This document shows, one piece after another, positions 9,306 through 20,451 of a stretch of 64,000 nt of DNA (within the stretch, counting starts at the first letter, position 1; each line of letters opens with the position of its first letter). A model generated the notes under the pieces. The model saw only the letters and a list, made by a program, of their open reading frames with translations, searched no databases and was not told where the DNA came from. The DNA lies in NCBI RefSeq assembly GCF_900101615.1, contig NZ_FMZX01000009.1, positions 112,265 to 176,264 of the forward strand, given 5' to 3'. The DNA is from Belnapia rosea. Lineage in GTDB: Bacteria > Pseudomonadota > Alphaproteobacteria > Acetobacterales > Acetobacteraceae. Position numbers and translations under genes: made by a program.

Positions 9306-10222
9306 GCAGGCTCCCCCAAAGCGAAACGCATGGACCTGCAATCACGCCCGAGGCTGAGGGTTCGTATAACGGTAGCGGATTGCTTGAGCCGCGGAGGCCT
9401 CGGCTGGGGTCGAGGGCACAGGGCCCGGCCTCGACGTTGCTTTTCATGTCATCCAGCAACAGTCTGAAAAACATGTTCTTTTTCTGAAGTGGCTGGAGTG
9501 CGCGAACTGTCGCGCCACTCATTACGGCCGCCGCTCTCTCCGATTAGTGACAGACCGCGAGCCATGGCCGTGACTGACCAAGGCCTGGAGCGGAGAAGGC
9601 AAGGTGGTGCCAGCCGTGCGCCCCCAGCCTGCCCGCATTTGCCGAAGCTGAATTCCGGCAGGAGGATCTTCAACCGAACAAGGGCCCAGCCCGAAAGCCC
9701 TGCCAGGTCCGGCACACGAAATGGGTCGGCCTTGGGCCGCATCAGCGGCCCGGCGCAGTTCGTGCCGGAAGGCAGGCGGGACGAGGACGGGTAGAGACGT
9801 ACATCCCGGTTTTGACGCAAGCCGCATCTCGTTGATCATGGCACCGGCGATATCGTCAGCCTGCATGCTGAGCGGCAACGCCGCCGACAACGAGCGCGCG
9901 AGCCAAGTCATCGCTGGCTGCCATTTCTGCCCCACACCAATGTCAGCGATCCCGGCACCGGAGATGCTGAGGCGTATGGGCACCGCATCCGCTGGGATGC
10001 GGTCCCTGTGATCCAGCCTGCGAAGCCGCGATGCGGCTCCCGCCAAGTCGTGGCCATGCAGCAACAATGCCGCGGCCCGCGGGATACGGGGGAGGCAGTA
10101 CATGCCCTTGGTCCAGGATCCGGAAGGACCCTTGCGGCGGCGACGTTCATGGAGGTCGTGCGGCCACAGCAAACTATCCAATTACGCCCTCAGCCCGCTG
10201 CGACTCAGGCCAATAATAACCT
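9306..10222. other. long interval without a convincing gene
   Basis: About 0.9 kb between the divergent GH1 and Hsp20 genes. Several open frames cross it on both strands, but none starts well, shows a recognisable motif or holds a consistent codon pattern; one on the minus strand (10181 to 9522) has a short stretch around 9800-10000 that looks more protein-like and might be a decayed remnant. Near the left end there is an AT-richer block with a palindrome (9466-9484). Promoters for the GH1 gene and for hsp20 must lie here, but no clear -35/-10 pair is evident. Confidence 0.5.
9466..9484. promoter_or_regulatory. AT-rich inverted repeat, candidate operator
   Basis: GAAAAA (9466-9471) and TTTTTC (9479-9484) flank CATGTTC, and AACATGTT (9470-9477) is itself a perfect eight-base palindrome. 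In a background of about 70 % GC this block stands out. It lies about 160 bases upstream of the minus-strand GH1 start, where a sugar-responsive repressor or activator could bind. This is inference from symmetry and position only. Confidence 0.3.
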
Positions 10223-10693
10223 GTGGCACTATCGCGGCTGCATCGCGTTGGCCTCGAACTTCTGGAGCGTTGGGACGCCATGGCAGGACGACAGGATCCC
10301 GAGGGCTGGATGTGGGCAGAGGCCTGCGACACGCTCCTCCGTGCCGAACGGCTGCATCGCCAGTTCTTCCTCCCCCGCCATGCGCCGTCATCCCTGCCCG
10401 TCTGGCATCCGCCGACGGATGTGCTGGAGACCGAAAGGGAGGTGTTGATCCTCGTCGCCCTGCCCGGGGTAAGCCCCGATGCGGTGGAGGCCGTGATCGA
10501 GGACGGGGTGCTGCGCATCAGCGGCCTTCGGCTGCTACCAGCCGAGTTGCGCAATGCCGTCATCCATCGCCTGGAACTCCCGCAGGGGCGGTTCGAGCGG
10601 CGGATCCCATTGCCTGCCGGCCGCTATGCCACACCGGTTCGCCACAGCCTCGTCGATGGCTGCCTGCTGGTTCGGTTGGACAAGGCAGGCTGA
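10223..10693 (+). CDS. Hsp20/alpha-crystallin family small heat-shock protein
   Basis: A 156-residue small heat-shock protein. The alpha-crystallin domain begins at PPTDVLETEREVLILVALPGV and includes the ALPGVSPDAVEAVIEDGVLRISG strands and the HRLELPQGRFERRIPLP segment. The GTG at 10223 gives the N-terminal helix (LHRVGLELLERWDAM) usual in this proteobacterial subgroup; an ATG at 10280 is an alternative. The stop is 14 bases ahead of the lon gene, so the two form a chaperone-protease operon: Hsp20 holds unfolded proteins and Lon degrades them. Heat-shock control is likely, but a clear RpoH-type promoter was not identified. Confidence 0.85.
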   Translation: MALSRLHRVGLELLERWDAMAGRQDPEGWMWAEACDTLLRAERLHRQFFLPRHAPSSLPVWHPPTDVLETEREVLILVALPGVSPDAVEAVIEDGVLRISGLRLLPAELRNAVIHRLELPQGRFERRIPLPAGRYATPVRHSLVDGCLLVRLDKAG

Positions 10694-10707
10694 GCCGGGA
10701 GCGCCCC

Positions 10708-13085
<2,378 letters not shown>

Positions 13086-13086
<1 letters not shown>

Positions 13087-13127
13087 GCGGGCGCCTCAGT
13101 AAGCAGGCTGCCTGTAGCGGGCCCGCC
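13086..13127 (+). terminator. possible stem-loop after lon
   Basis: GGCGGGC (13086-13092) can pair with GCCCGCC (13121-13127), and CAGG/CCTG (13104-13114) could pair inside the loop. The structure begins at the lon stop codon. There is no T-run behind it, so it may not be a working intrinsic terminator. Confidence 0.3.
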
Positions 13128-13194
13128 ATGGTCCAGGCGGCCCAACCCGCAGCCTTGCTGCGTGACAGGGCGAACCGGCCCCGCAATCGCCCAA

Positions 13195-13271
13195 TGGTGT
13201 CCCCGGCGGGATTCGAACCCACGGCCCCCAGATTAGGAATCTGGTGCTCTATCCTGCTGAGCTACGGAGAC
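13195..13271 (-). tRNA. tRNA-Arg, anticodon CCT
   Basis: Read on the minus strand, GTCTCCG at the 5' end pairs with CGGGGAC at the 3' end, followed by discriminator A and an encoded CCA (13195-13197). The D arm GCTC/GAGC, the anticodon stem CCAGA/TCTGG with loop TTCCTAA (anticodon CCT) and the T arm GTGGG-TTCGAAT-CCCGC are all intact. It decodes AGG, a rare codon in this GC-rich genome. No integrase or repeat of its 3' end is seen nearby. Confidence 0.95.
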
Positions 13272-13291
13272 CCGGCAACAAGCCTAGCATA

Positions 13292-14242
13292 TCAGCCGCG
13301 CCGCCGGAACCGCTCCACCGCACTGACGAGGGCCGTCCGCACCCCGGGCTCGAGGGCGGAATGGCCGGCATCGGCCACCACGGTCAGCCGCGCCCGTGGC
13401 CAGGCGGCGGCCAGATCGAAGGCGGTCTCGGCCGGGCAGACCATGTCATAGCGCCCCTGTACGATCTCGGCCGGGATATGGGCGATGCGGTCCATATGGC
13501 CGAGCAGCCCCTCCTGCGGGAGGAAGAGATCATGCGCGAAGTAATGCGCCTCGATCCGGGCGAGGCCGAGGGCGCTGCGGTCCTGGGCGAAGCTCGCCAC
13601 CGTCTCCGGGCTCGGCAGCAGGGTGGAGCAGCTGCCCTCGTACTGGCTCCAGGCGCGCGCCGCGGGCAGGTGGACCATCGGGTCCGGATCGCAGAGCCGG
13701 CGAAGGTAGGAGCCGAGCAGGTCGCCCCGCTCCTCCGGCGGCAGGTGCTCGGTGAAGGCTGCCCAGGCATCGGGAAAGACCCGGCGGAGGCCCGTCAGGA
13801 ACCAGTCCACCTCGCTGCGCCGGCCGAGGAAGACGCCGCGCAGCACGCAGCCGGTGACACGCTCCGGATAGGCCTGGGCATAGGCGAGGGCCAGGGTGCT
13901 GCCCCAGGAGCCACCGAAGAGCAGCCAGCGCTCGATGCCAAGGAAGCGGCGAAGCGTCTCGATATCCTCGACCAGATGCGGCGTGGTGTTGTCCCGCAGC
14001 TCACCGAGCGGGCGCGAGCGCCCGGCCCCGCGCTGGTCGAAGATCACCACCCGCCAATGGCCGGGATCGAAGAAGCGGCGATGCACCGCCCCTGCGCCGG
14101 CCCCCGGACCGCCATGCAGGAAGAGCGCGGGCTGGCCGCGCGGATTGCCGACCTGCTCCCAATACATGACATGGCCGCCGGCCAGGGGCAGCAGGCCGGT
14201 TTCGAAAGGTGCGATATCGGGGAAGAGGTCGCCACGGGGCAT
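13292..14242 (-). CDS. pip: prolyl iminopeptidase
   Basis: An alpha/beta hydrolase of about 316 residues in the S33 peptidase family. It has the HGGPGAGAG oxyanion block, the FDQRGAGRSRP segment, the nucleophile elbow GGSWGST and a C-terminal ADAGHSALEPG holding the catalytic His. These features separate prolyl iminopeptidase from general esterases. It removes N-terminal proline from peptides in the cytosol. The ATG at 14242 (MPRGDLFPDI) is chosen because the family normally starts a few residues ahead of the PFETGLLPL strand; the ORF opens further up at 14320. Confidence 0.88.
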   Translation of the reverse strand: MPRGDLFPDIAPFETGLLPLAGGHVMYWEQVGNPRGQPALFLHGGPGAGAGAVHRRFFDPGHWRVVIFDQRGAGRSRPLGELRDNTTPHLVEDIETLRRFLGIERWLLFGGSWGSTLALAYAQAYPERVTGCVLRGVFLGRRSEVDWFLTGLRRVFPDAWAAFTEHLPPEERGDLLGSYLRRLCDPDPMVHLPAARAWSQYEGSCSTLLPSPETVASFAQDRSALGLARIEAHYFAHDLFLPQEGLLGHMDRIAHIPAEIVQGRYDMVCPAETAFDLAAAWPRARLTVVADAGHSALEPGVRTALVSAVERFRRRG

Positions 14243-14390
14243 GTCCCAATATCCGCGGGTCGGGCCGGCTCGGCAACTGCCAGCGCGCCATCCAATTGCC
14301 CGGATTTCGCTCTTTGGCACCGGAAAGTGACAGAATCCGCCGGCACGTGACGCGCGTCATGCGCGGTGCCTCTTCGCCTTTTGCCGGAGC

Positions 14391-15167
14391 ATGCCTAACT
14401 TCCAGCCAATGGCCATGTCATCGCCCGCCAATTCCCGCCCGACGGCGCCCGAAGCCTTGCCGCGCTGCGCCGTCTGCGGCACGGGCAGCCGGCAGCCCCC
14501 GTTCCGTCCGGGTCCGCCCGAACAGGCGCCGGACCTCGACCTCCGGCCGGGCGAGCCTGTGCGCTCGACCATGGCGCGCTGGCTGCAGCAATGCCCGAAT
14601 TGCGGCTACTCCGCGCCCAACATCACCCGCGCCCATCCGGCTGCCGCCCAGGCCGTCCATGCCGCCCCCTTCCGCGCCTTGATGGCCGAGGCCACCTACC
14701 CGCCCCTCTCCCGCCGCTTCCTCGCCTGGGCGCATGTGCTGGAGGAAACCGGCGCCCTGCATGCCGCCGCCGAGGCCACGCTCCAGGCCGCCTGGGTCGC
14801 CGATGACCTCGACCAGCGCGAGCTGGCGCGGCTCTGGCGGCTGGAGGCAGTGGCGCTCTGGCGCGGCGGGCCGCCGCTCGACCACGAGCAGACGGTGCGC
14901 ATCATCGATGCGCTGCGCCGGGCCGAGGCCTGGGACGATGCGGAGGCCACGGCCCAGAGCCTGTCCCGTGCCGATGCGCCGGAGGCGGTGGCGCAGGTGG
15001 TGGGGCTCGAAATCCGCCTGATCGCAGCGCGGGATGCCGGGCGCCATACGGTGGCGAGCGCCCTGCCCCCACCCTCCCGCCGGCCGCATGTGACCCATCA
15101 GCGCAGCCAGCCGAAGAGCGGCGAAGGCCTCCTCAACCGGCTGCGGCGCTGGTTCCGCGGCGGCTAG
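14391..15167 (+). CDS. hypothetical protein with N-terminal zinc ribbon
   Basis: A 258-residue protein of unknown role. Two Cys pairs, CAVCG (about residue 26) and CPNCGY (about residue 68), look like a split zinc ribbon of the kind seen in DUF2225-like proteins. The middle is a run of amphipathic helices with Ala-rich repeats resembling TPR-type packing (LEETGALHAAAEATLQAAW). The C-terminus is short and basic (LNRLRRWFRGG). It has no signal peptide and no recognisable active site. It is divergent from prolyl iminopeptidase and convergent with the carotenoid operon end. Confidence 0.6.
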   Translation: MPNFQPMAMSSPANSRPTAPEALPRCAVCGTGSRQPPFRPGPPEQAPDLDLRPGEPVRSTMARWLQQCPNCGYSAPNITRAHPAAAQAVHAAPFRALMAEATYPPLSRRFLAWAHVLEETGALHAAAEATLQAAWVADDLDQRELARLWRLEAVALWRGGPPLDHEQTVRIIDALRRAEAWDDAEATAQSLSRADAPEAVAQVVGLEIRLIAARDAGRHTVASALPPPSRRPHVTHQRSQPKSGEGLLNRLRRWFRGG

Positions 15168-15192
15168 GCCCTGGCCCCAGACGAGGCCGGCT

Positions 15193-16539
15193 TCAACGCA
15201 GGATGCGCCGCACCAGGGCCCGCGCCCGCGCGCCTCGTGGCGGGTCGAGCAGGCGCGACAGGCTCCAGCCGCCATGCGCCACCCGGGCGCGGAGGGCGCT
15301 GAACTCCAGGAACCCCGCCTCGCCATTCCGCCGGCCGAAGCCGGAGGCTCCGACGCCGCCGAAGGCGAGGGCCGGGAAGGTCGCATATTCCACGCATCGC
15401 CCCTCCACGATGGCGCCGCTCCGCGTGCCGGTCGCGATGGCCGCCACCTCGGCCCGGCTCGCGCCGAACAGGTAGATGGCAAGCGGCGCCGGCCGGGCGG
15501 CGATCCAGGCGATGGCGGCGGCGAGATCGGGGAGCGGCTGCAGCGCCAGCACCGGGCCGAAGAGTTCGGCCTCGTGCAGCGGATGGCCGGGCGGCGCTTC
15601 GGCAAGGGCGATGGCGCGCTGGCGGCTGGGGCCATCGGGCGCCAGCGGGGTCACCGAGGCGCCCTCGCATAGTCCGGCGAGGCGTGCGGCCTGGCGGTCA
15701 TTCACCACCACCGTCTCCGGCAGGCCGATGCCGCTCGCCCGGCAGGCCGCAAGGAAATCCGCCCGGTCATGGCCGATCAGCAGAACGGTATCCGGGGCGA
15801 TGCAGGTCTGGCCCGCATTCACCGCCTTGCCGGCCAGGATGGCCTGCGCCGCCCGCCGCAGATCGGCACCCGGCAGCACCAGCGCCGGGCATTTGCCGCC
15901 AAGCTCGAGGGTCACGGGCACGAGGTTCGCGGCCGCGGCCGCCATCACCCGCCGCCCGGTCTCGGTCCCGCCGGTGAAGACCAGATGATCCCAGGGCTGG
16001 GCGGCGAAGTCGGCGGCGACCTCCGGCCCGCCCTGGACGGTGCGGGCGATATCCTCGCCCAGCGCCTCCTGCACCAGATCGGCGAGCAGGGCGGCGGTGC
16101 GGGGCGTTGCCTCGGCCGGCTTGACCACAAGGCGGTTGCCCGCCGCCAGCGCATCAATGGCGGGCAGCAGGGCGAGCTGCAGCGGATAGTTCCAGGGCGC
16201 CATGATGCCGATGACGCCCTTCGGCACCGGCTCCTGCCAGGCCCGTGCTGGCTGGAAGGGAAAGGGCACGCCGACGCGCCGCGGCCGGGCCCAGCGATGC
16301 AGGTGGCGCCGGGCATGCCGCGCCGCATCCACCACCAGCTTCACCTCGGCGAGCAGCGTCTCCTCCGGGCTGCGCCCGCCGTAGTCCGCATCGATGGCCG
16401 CCGCCGCCGCCTCGGCCCGGCGCAGCATGGTGGCGGCGAGGGCGTCGAGCAGGGCGCGGCGTCGGTCGAGGCTCGGGGTGCCGTCCCGCGCGGCGGCGGC
16501 CCGCAGCCCGGCGAGCGCCGCCTCAGCCGCGGAGGGCAT
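15193..16539 (-). CDS. aldehyde dehydrogenase, probable C30 carotenoid aldehyde oxidase
   Basis: A class 3-like aldehyde dehydrogenase of about 448 residues. The NAD-binding segment IMAPWNYPLQL, the proton-abstracting Glu in LELGGK, the catalytic Cys in NAGQTCIAPD and the late ELFGPVL block are present. The long reading frame extends to 16620, but the ATG at 16539 (MPSAAEAAL) fits the family length. Its start overlaps the end of hpnE by 17 bases, making it the last gene of the carotenoid operon. In staphyloxanthin-type pathways an AldH converts the terminal 4,4'-diapo aldehyde to the acid, and that is the role inferred here; coniferyl-aldehyde-type activity is an alternative by similarity. 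Confidence 0.8.
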   Translation of the reverse strand: MPSAAEAALAGLRAAAARDGTPSLDRRRALLDALAATMLRRAEAAAAAIDADYGGRSPEETLLAEVKLVVDAARHARRHLHRWARPRRVGVPFPFQPARAWQEPVPKGVIGIMAPWNYPLQLALLPAIDALAAGNRLVVKPAEATPRTAALLADLVQEALGEDIARTVQGGPEVAADFAAQPWDHLVFTGGTETGRRVMAAAAANLVPVTLELGGKCPALVLPGADLRRAAQAILAGKAVNAGQTCIAPDTVLLIGHDRADFLAACRASGIGLPETVVVNDRQAARLAGLCEGASVTPLAPDGPSRQRAIALAEAPPGHPLHEAELFGPVLALQPLPDLAAAIAWIAARPAPLAIYLFGASRAEVAAIATGTRSGAIVEGRCVEYATFPALAFGGVGASGFGRRNGEAGFLEFSALRARVAHGGWSLSRLLDPPRGARARALVRRILR

Positions 16540-17737
16540 CGGCCGCCGCCTCGCCGCTGCGGGTGGCGGCCTCGATCGTCGCGGGCAGCACCGGGTCGGT
16601 CCAGTCGCCGGCCAGGGCAAGGTTCGGCAGCGGCAGGCGCGGTGGGCGTGGCGGCGGCCCCGGCCTGTGGCGTGGCGTCGCCCGGCGCTCCTTCACCACC
16701 CGGCAGGGCGGCGCCTCCTCCGGCCAGTCGCCGGCGAGGCCGAAGGCCAGGGCTGCCTGGCGCAACTCGGCCCAGGCGCGCCGGGCGAGGCTGTCCTGGT
16801 CCTCCCGTGCCGCCTCGTCGCCGGCGCTGACCGTGACGCTGACGCCGGCGGGGCGCACCAGCACCCATTGGCAGAGGGCATCCAGCAGCCCGAGGAAGCG
16901 CACCGGACCAGGCCCCGGATGGGCGTAGTGCAGGTTGACGATGGGGGCGTAGCTCTCCGGCGTGGCCAGATGCGGCAGCAGGCGAAGGCTCTCCCAGGGC
17001 GGCGTCGCCAGCACGGCGGCATCCTGCGCGCCGAGCCTCACCGCGTCCTCGCCGAAATCGAGGACCGCGAGCCGCCCGCCCTCCACCGCCAGGCGCCGCA
17101 GCCGCGCGCCGAAGCGGATCTCCGCCCCGGCCGCTTCCAGCGCCATGAGCGCCGGGGCCACCAGGTCGGGCCCGAGGCCGGAGCGCGCCACCAGCAGCCG
17201 CGTCGCCCCACGCCCGCCCATCCGCCGCAGCACGGCCCCGAGCCGGCGGGAGGAAGCCTCGATCGAGGGCGTGTTCAGCGCCGCGATCACCAGCGGATCG
17301 ACGAAGCCGCGATGGAATTCCGGATGTGCCGCCATCGCCTCCGCCACCGGCCTGTCGCCCCAGGGCGCCGAGAGCCGCGCCAGCGCCACCATCGCCCGGG
17401 CGGAGAACCCCGGCGGCCGGAGTGCCGGGTCGCGCCAGCCCAGGGGCGAGAGGGCGACGCGGAAGGCCCGCCCATCCCGCAGGTCGAGCACCGGCAGGCC
17501 GGCCGGCTCCGGCTCCACCCAGCCCTCCAGCGCGCCGATGCGCCGCAGCAGGCCGAGCGCCGCCGTATTCGCGCCGAGCAGGGCATGGGTTCCGTTGTCG
17601 GTGCCATCCGGCAGGGCGCGGCAGCGGCCGCCGGCACCGGGCGAGGACTCGTGCAGCACCACCGGGCGGCCCCGGTCGACGAGCCGCAACGCGGCGGCGA
17701 GGCCGGCCACGCCGGCACCGATCACATGGATGGTCAT
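16523..17737 (-). CDS. hpnE: hydroxysqualene dehydroxylase HpnE
   Basis: A 404-residue FAD-dependent amine-oxidase-like protein. The dinucleotide-binding start VIGAGVAGLAAALRL is followed by the GGRCRAL motif, and the C-terminus NLALAGDWTDPVLPATIEAATRSGEAAAD is the characteristic HpnE FAD-contact end. HpnE reduces hydroxysqualene to squalene as the third step of the HpnCDE route. Only one base separates its ATG from the stop of the fused hpnCD gene, so the complete squalene module is carried on two adjacent genes. Confidence 0.88.
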   Translation of the reverse strand: MTIHVIGAGVAGLAAALRLVDRGRPVVLHESSPGAGGRCRALPDGTDNGTHALLGANTAALGLLRRIGALEGWVEPEPAGLPVLDLRDGRAFRVALSPLGWRDPALRPPGFSARAMVALARLSAPWGDRPVAEAMAAHPEFHRGFVDPLVIAALNTPSIEASSRRLGAVLRRMGGRGATRLLVARSGLGPDLVAPALMALEAAGAEIRFGARLRRLAVEGGRLAVLDFGEDAVRLGAQDAAVLATPPWESLRLLPHLATPESYAPIVNLHYAHPGPGPVRFLGLLDALCQWVLVRPAGVSVTVSAGDEAAREDQDSLARRAWAELRQAALAFGLAGDWPEEAPPCRVVKERRATPRHRPGPPPRPPRLPLPNLALAGDWTDPVLPATIEAATRSGEAAADALRG

Positions 17738-17738
17738 G

Positions 17739-19349
17739 TCAGCGGCCGAGCGCCATCCAGGCCATGCGCAGCTTCTCGCCCTTGGTCAGCCGAGGCCGCG
17801 GCCGCGCGCCCTCCCAGCCGCGGGCGACCAGGCGGTCGAGCAGGCGGCGGTAACCCCAGGCCATGACGGCGGCGGGGCGAAGGGCGACGGGGCTGTACCG
17901 GCGAATTTCCTCCTCGGCGCGGGCGAAGCCGGCCTGGGCGCGCTCCCCCAGCCGGGCGCAAATGGCGGCGAAGCGGGGGTGGCGGACAATCCCCTCCGCC
18001 GGCCCGTCCGGGATGCCCTCCGCGGCCAGCAGGTCGAGGGGGATATAGACCCGCTCCCGCAGCGCATCCTCGTCCACGTCGCGCAGGATGTTGGTCAACT
18101 GGAAGGTATGGCCGAGATCGAGGCCGAAGCCCTCCGCCTCCGGCGCGCCGAAGATGCGGACGGCCATGGCGCCGACGCTGCCGGCGACGCGACGGCAATA
18201 GAGATCGAGATCCTCCTCGGTGGCGAGGCGAAGGCGGTCAGCGCTGTCGGTCTCCATGCCGGCGATCATCGCCCTGCATTCCTCGAGCGGCACGCCATAG
18301 GCGTCGCGGGCCCAGGCCAGCTCGCGGGAGAGCACGCAATCCGGCCGTTCCAGCTTGCCCCGCCAATCGGCGAGGAAGCGGCGCTTCTCCGCCTCCGGCA
18401 TGGCGCCATCGGCGATGTCGTCCACGGCGCGGCAGAAGGCATAGACCGCCCAGAGCGCCCGGCGCCGCTCGCCCTTCAGCGCCGCCATGCCGCGGGCGAA
18501 GGAGGAGCCGGCACGCGAGACGCGGCGGGCGACGATCGGCGCGTCCCGCGGGCCGAGCAGGGGCGCGGCGGCGAAGGCGCGGGCGAAATCCACCCGGCCC
18601 AACGCCACGCGGCCGAGCACCGGGTCGGCGGCGCGCAGCCGCGCCAGCAGCCGGCGGGCCAGGGTGATGGTGACGGTGCTCTGCCAGGCAAGGCGGCGGG
18701 AGCGCAGCAGGCGCGGCAAGCCCGAGGCGCGGTCGAGCTGCTCCTCGACGCGGTCGAGCGCCGCGTCGAGCACCTCCCGGCGGCGGGCGGCGTTGGCCGG
18801 GTCGAAGAAAGCCGCCTCGCCGCCCGCCAGTGCCATCCAGGACTGCGGCAGGTAGATGCGGTCGAGCTGGTCGCGGTCCGGCACCAGGTCCTGCAGGTGG
18901 TTCAGCACCTGCAGCGCGGTGCAGAGCCCATCGGCGGCGGCATTGGCGGCCGCGTGGTCGCCATCGCCATGCAGGCGGAGCAGCATGCGGCCGACCGGAT
19001 CGGCGGAGCGGCAGCAGTAATCCTCGAGCGCCGCCCAATCGGCATAGCGGGCGCAGGTCGCATCCTGGCGGAAGGCGGAGAGCATCAGCCGCGCCTCCGC
19101 CGTGCCGACGCCGAGGCGGTTCAGCGGGATGGTGGAATCCTCGAGGCTCCGCTCCATCGCGTCCAGCCGGGCAAGCTTCTCCGCGGCCGGGAGGTCGGCG
19201 CTGTCGGCGATGTCGTCGGCGGTGCGGACGAAACGGTAGAAGGCCATCACCCGCGCCCGCGCCGGCCGGGCGAGCAGCAGCGAGGCGGTGGGGAAATTCT
19301 CGGTGTCGTGGTCCCGGTTCGGGGTGACGGCAATGGTGGCGCTGCTCAT
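17739..19349 (-). CDS. hpnCD: fused squalene-forming HpnC-HpnD protein
   Basis: One 536-residue chain contains two complete head-to-head prenyl synthase domains. Residues 1 to about 270 match HpnC (ENFPTAS start, first Asp motif DDIAD at 45-49, second NHLQDLVPDRD at 150-160). Residues about 278 to 536 match HpnD (SRAGSSF start, DDIAD at 310-314, LTNILRDVDED at 418-428). No stop or frameshift lies between them. HpnD makes presqualene diphosphate from two farnesyl diphosphates and HpnC converts it to hydroxysqualene, so the fusion would join successive steps. In other bacteria these are normally two genes. The ATG at 19349 overlaps the glycosyltransferase stop as ATGA. Confidence 0.88.
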   Translation of the reverse strand: MSSATIAVTPNRDHDTENFPTASLLLARPARARVMAFYRFVRTADDIADSADLPAAEKLARLDAMERSLEDSTIPLNRLGVGTAEARLMLSAFRQDATCARYADWAALEDYCCRSADPVGRMLLRLHGDGDHAAANAAADGLCTALQVLNHLQDLVPDRDQLDRIYLPQSWMALAGGEAAFFDPANAARRREVLDAALDRVEEQLDRASGLPRLLRSRRLAWQSTVTITLARRLLARLRAADPVLGRVALGRVDFARAFAAAPLLGPRDAPIVARRVSRAGSSFARGMAALKGERRRALWAVYAFCRAVDDIADGAMPEAEKRRFLADWRGKLERPDCVLSRELAWARDAYGVPLEECRAMIAGMETDSADRLRLATEEDLDLYCRRVAGSVGAMAVRIFGAPEAEGFGLDLGHTFQLTNILRDVDEDALRERVYIPLDLLAAEGIPDGPAEGIVRHPRFAAICARLGERAQAGFARAEEEIRRYSPVALRPAAVMAWGYRRLLDRLVARGWEGARPRPRLTKGEKLRMAWMALGR

Positions 19350-20446
19350 GCCGCCTTTGTGGCCGGATATGCGCGGCCTTTCCAGCCCGCCGGACGCCCG
19401 AGCAGCCAGCGGCCCAGCGCCGCCCATTGGATGGCCAGCGCCACCAGCACGGTCAGCGGGTGAAGCGGCACGGTCCACCAGGGCTCCCGCGCCCGCCAGG
19501 TGATGGCGGCACGCAGCGCCAGCATTAGCAGGATGGCGGCGATGGCGGGCGGGGCCGGCAGCAGCGCCCAGGGCCAGAGATGAGCCCCCGACAGCAGCAC
19601 GGTCCAGACCGGCAGGCCCATGGGCGTCGCCATGCCCTCCCGCGCATTCTTCACGAAGCCGGCCCAGGACTCGGCGAAGCCGCCATACATCCGGCAGGTG
19701 GCGAGCGGGGCGCCGTCCACCACCTCGGTCCGGTGGCCCTCGGCCCGGAAGCGGCGGGCCAGTGCCAGCCCGTCATGCAGCACATGGCGGACGGCGCCAT
19801 GGCCGCCCACCGCCTCATAGGCGGCCCGGTCGCAGAGGATGAGCTGGCCGCAGGCCGCCGCCAGATCGGCCCGCCGGGTGAAGGCACGGCCGACCGCCGG
19901 CAGGTAGCCGAGCAGCAGCAGGTTGATAGCGGGCACGGTCAGCGCCTCGCCGAGCGAGCCGATCAGCTGCCGCGGCACGCCGCTCAGCATGGCGATGCAG
20001 CGGGCATCGGCATGGGCGAGCAGGGCGGCGGCGGCCTCCGGGTCGAGGCGGACATCGGCATCGATGAAGAGCAGGTGGGTGCCGCGGGCGGCCTCGGCGA
20101 GGCGGGCGCAGGCATGGACCTTGCCGGTCCAGTCGGGCGGCAGGGGCGGCGCCTGGAGGAGGCGGATGCGCGGGTCGGCCTCGGCGAGACGGGCCACGAT
20201 CTCGCCCGTGCCGTCCCGGCTCGCATCGTCCATCACCACCACCTCGACGGCGACACCGCGGCTGGCGAGCGCCGCCCGGAGGCAGGCCTCGATATTGGCG
20301 GCCTCGTCGCGCGCGGGGATGAGGATGGAGACCAGCCCCTCCTGCGCCGCACGGGGCGCCCGCAGGCGAGGCAGCAGCCAGAGATTGACGAGGCCGAACA
20401 TCGCCGGCAGGGCGGCAAGGCCAAGGGTGATCCAGGCGAGTTCCAT
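19346..20446 (-). CDS. family 2 glycosyltransferase, CrtQ/HpnB-like, membrane-bound
   Basis: A 366-residue inverting glycosyltransferase. After an N-terminal membrane helix (about 5-25) comes the GT-A core: VSILIPARDEAANIE, VVVMDDASRDGT, and the metal-binding DADVRL (DxD). Two or three C-terminal hydrophobic helices (from about 280) anchor it. It is close to both HpnB of hopanoid clusters and CrtQ, the glucosyltransferase that esterifies diaponeurosporenoate in staphyloxanthin synthesis. No squalene-hopene cyclase or other hopanoid gene is in the window, whereas two carotenoid desaturases are beside it, so a CrtQ-like job is favoured. It ends in an ATGA overlap with hpnCD. Confidence 0.78.
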   Translation of the reverse strand: MELAWITLGLAALPAMFGLVNLWLLPRLRAPRAAQEGLVSILIPARDEAANIEACLRAALASRGVAVEVVVMDDASRDGTGEIVARLAEADPRIRLLQAPPLPPDWTGKVHACARLAEAARGTHLLFIDADVRLDPEAAAALLAHADARCIAMLSGVPRQLIGSLGEALTVPAINLLLLGYLPAVGRAFTRRADLAAACGQLILCDRAAYEAVGGHGAVRHVLHDGLALARRFRAEGHRTEVVDGAPLATCRMYGGFAESWAGFVKNAREGMATPMGLPVWTVLLSGAHLWPWALLPAPPAIAAILLMLALRAAITWRAREPWWTVPLHPLTVLVALAIQWAALGRWLLGRPAGWKGRAYPATKAA

Positions 20447-20451
20447 AGCCC

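Noticed and set aside
9522..10181. A 219-codon minus-strand frame in the 9.3-10.2 kb gap
   Set aside because: A short stretch looks protein-like, but there is no family motif, no ribosome site and no conserved domain I can name, so it is described only as part of the gap.
13195..13271. tRNA-Arg as a second island attachment site
   Set aside because: No integrase, repeat of its 3' end or change in base composition is found on either side.
19346..20446. Reading the glycosyltransferase as a hopanoid gene (HpnB) and the region as a hopanoid cluster
   Set aside because: No squalene-hopene cyclase or hopanoid side-chain gene is present, whereas two carotenoid desaturases and an aldehyde dehydrogenase are adjacent.
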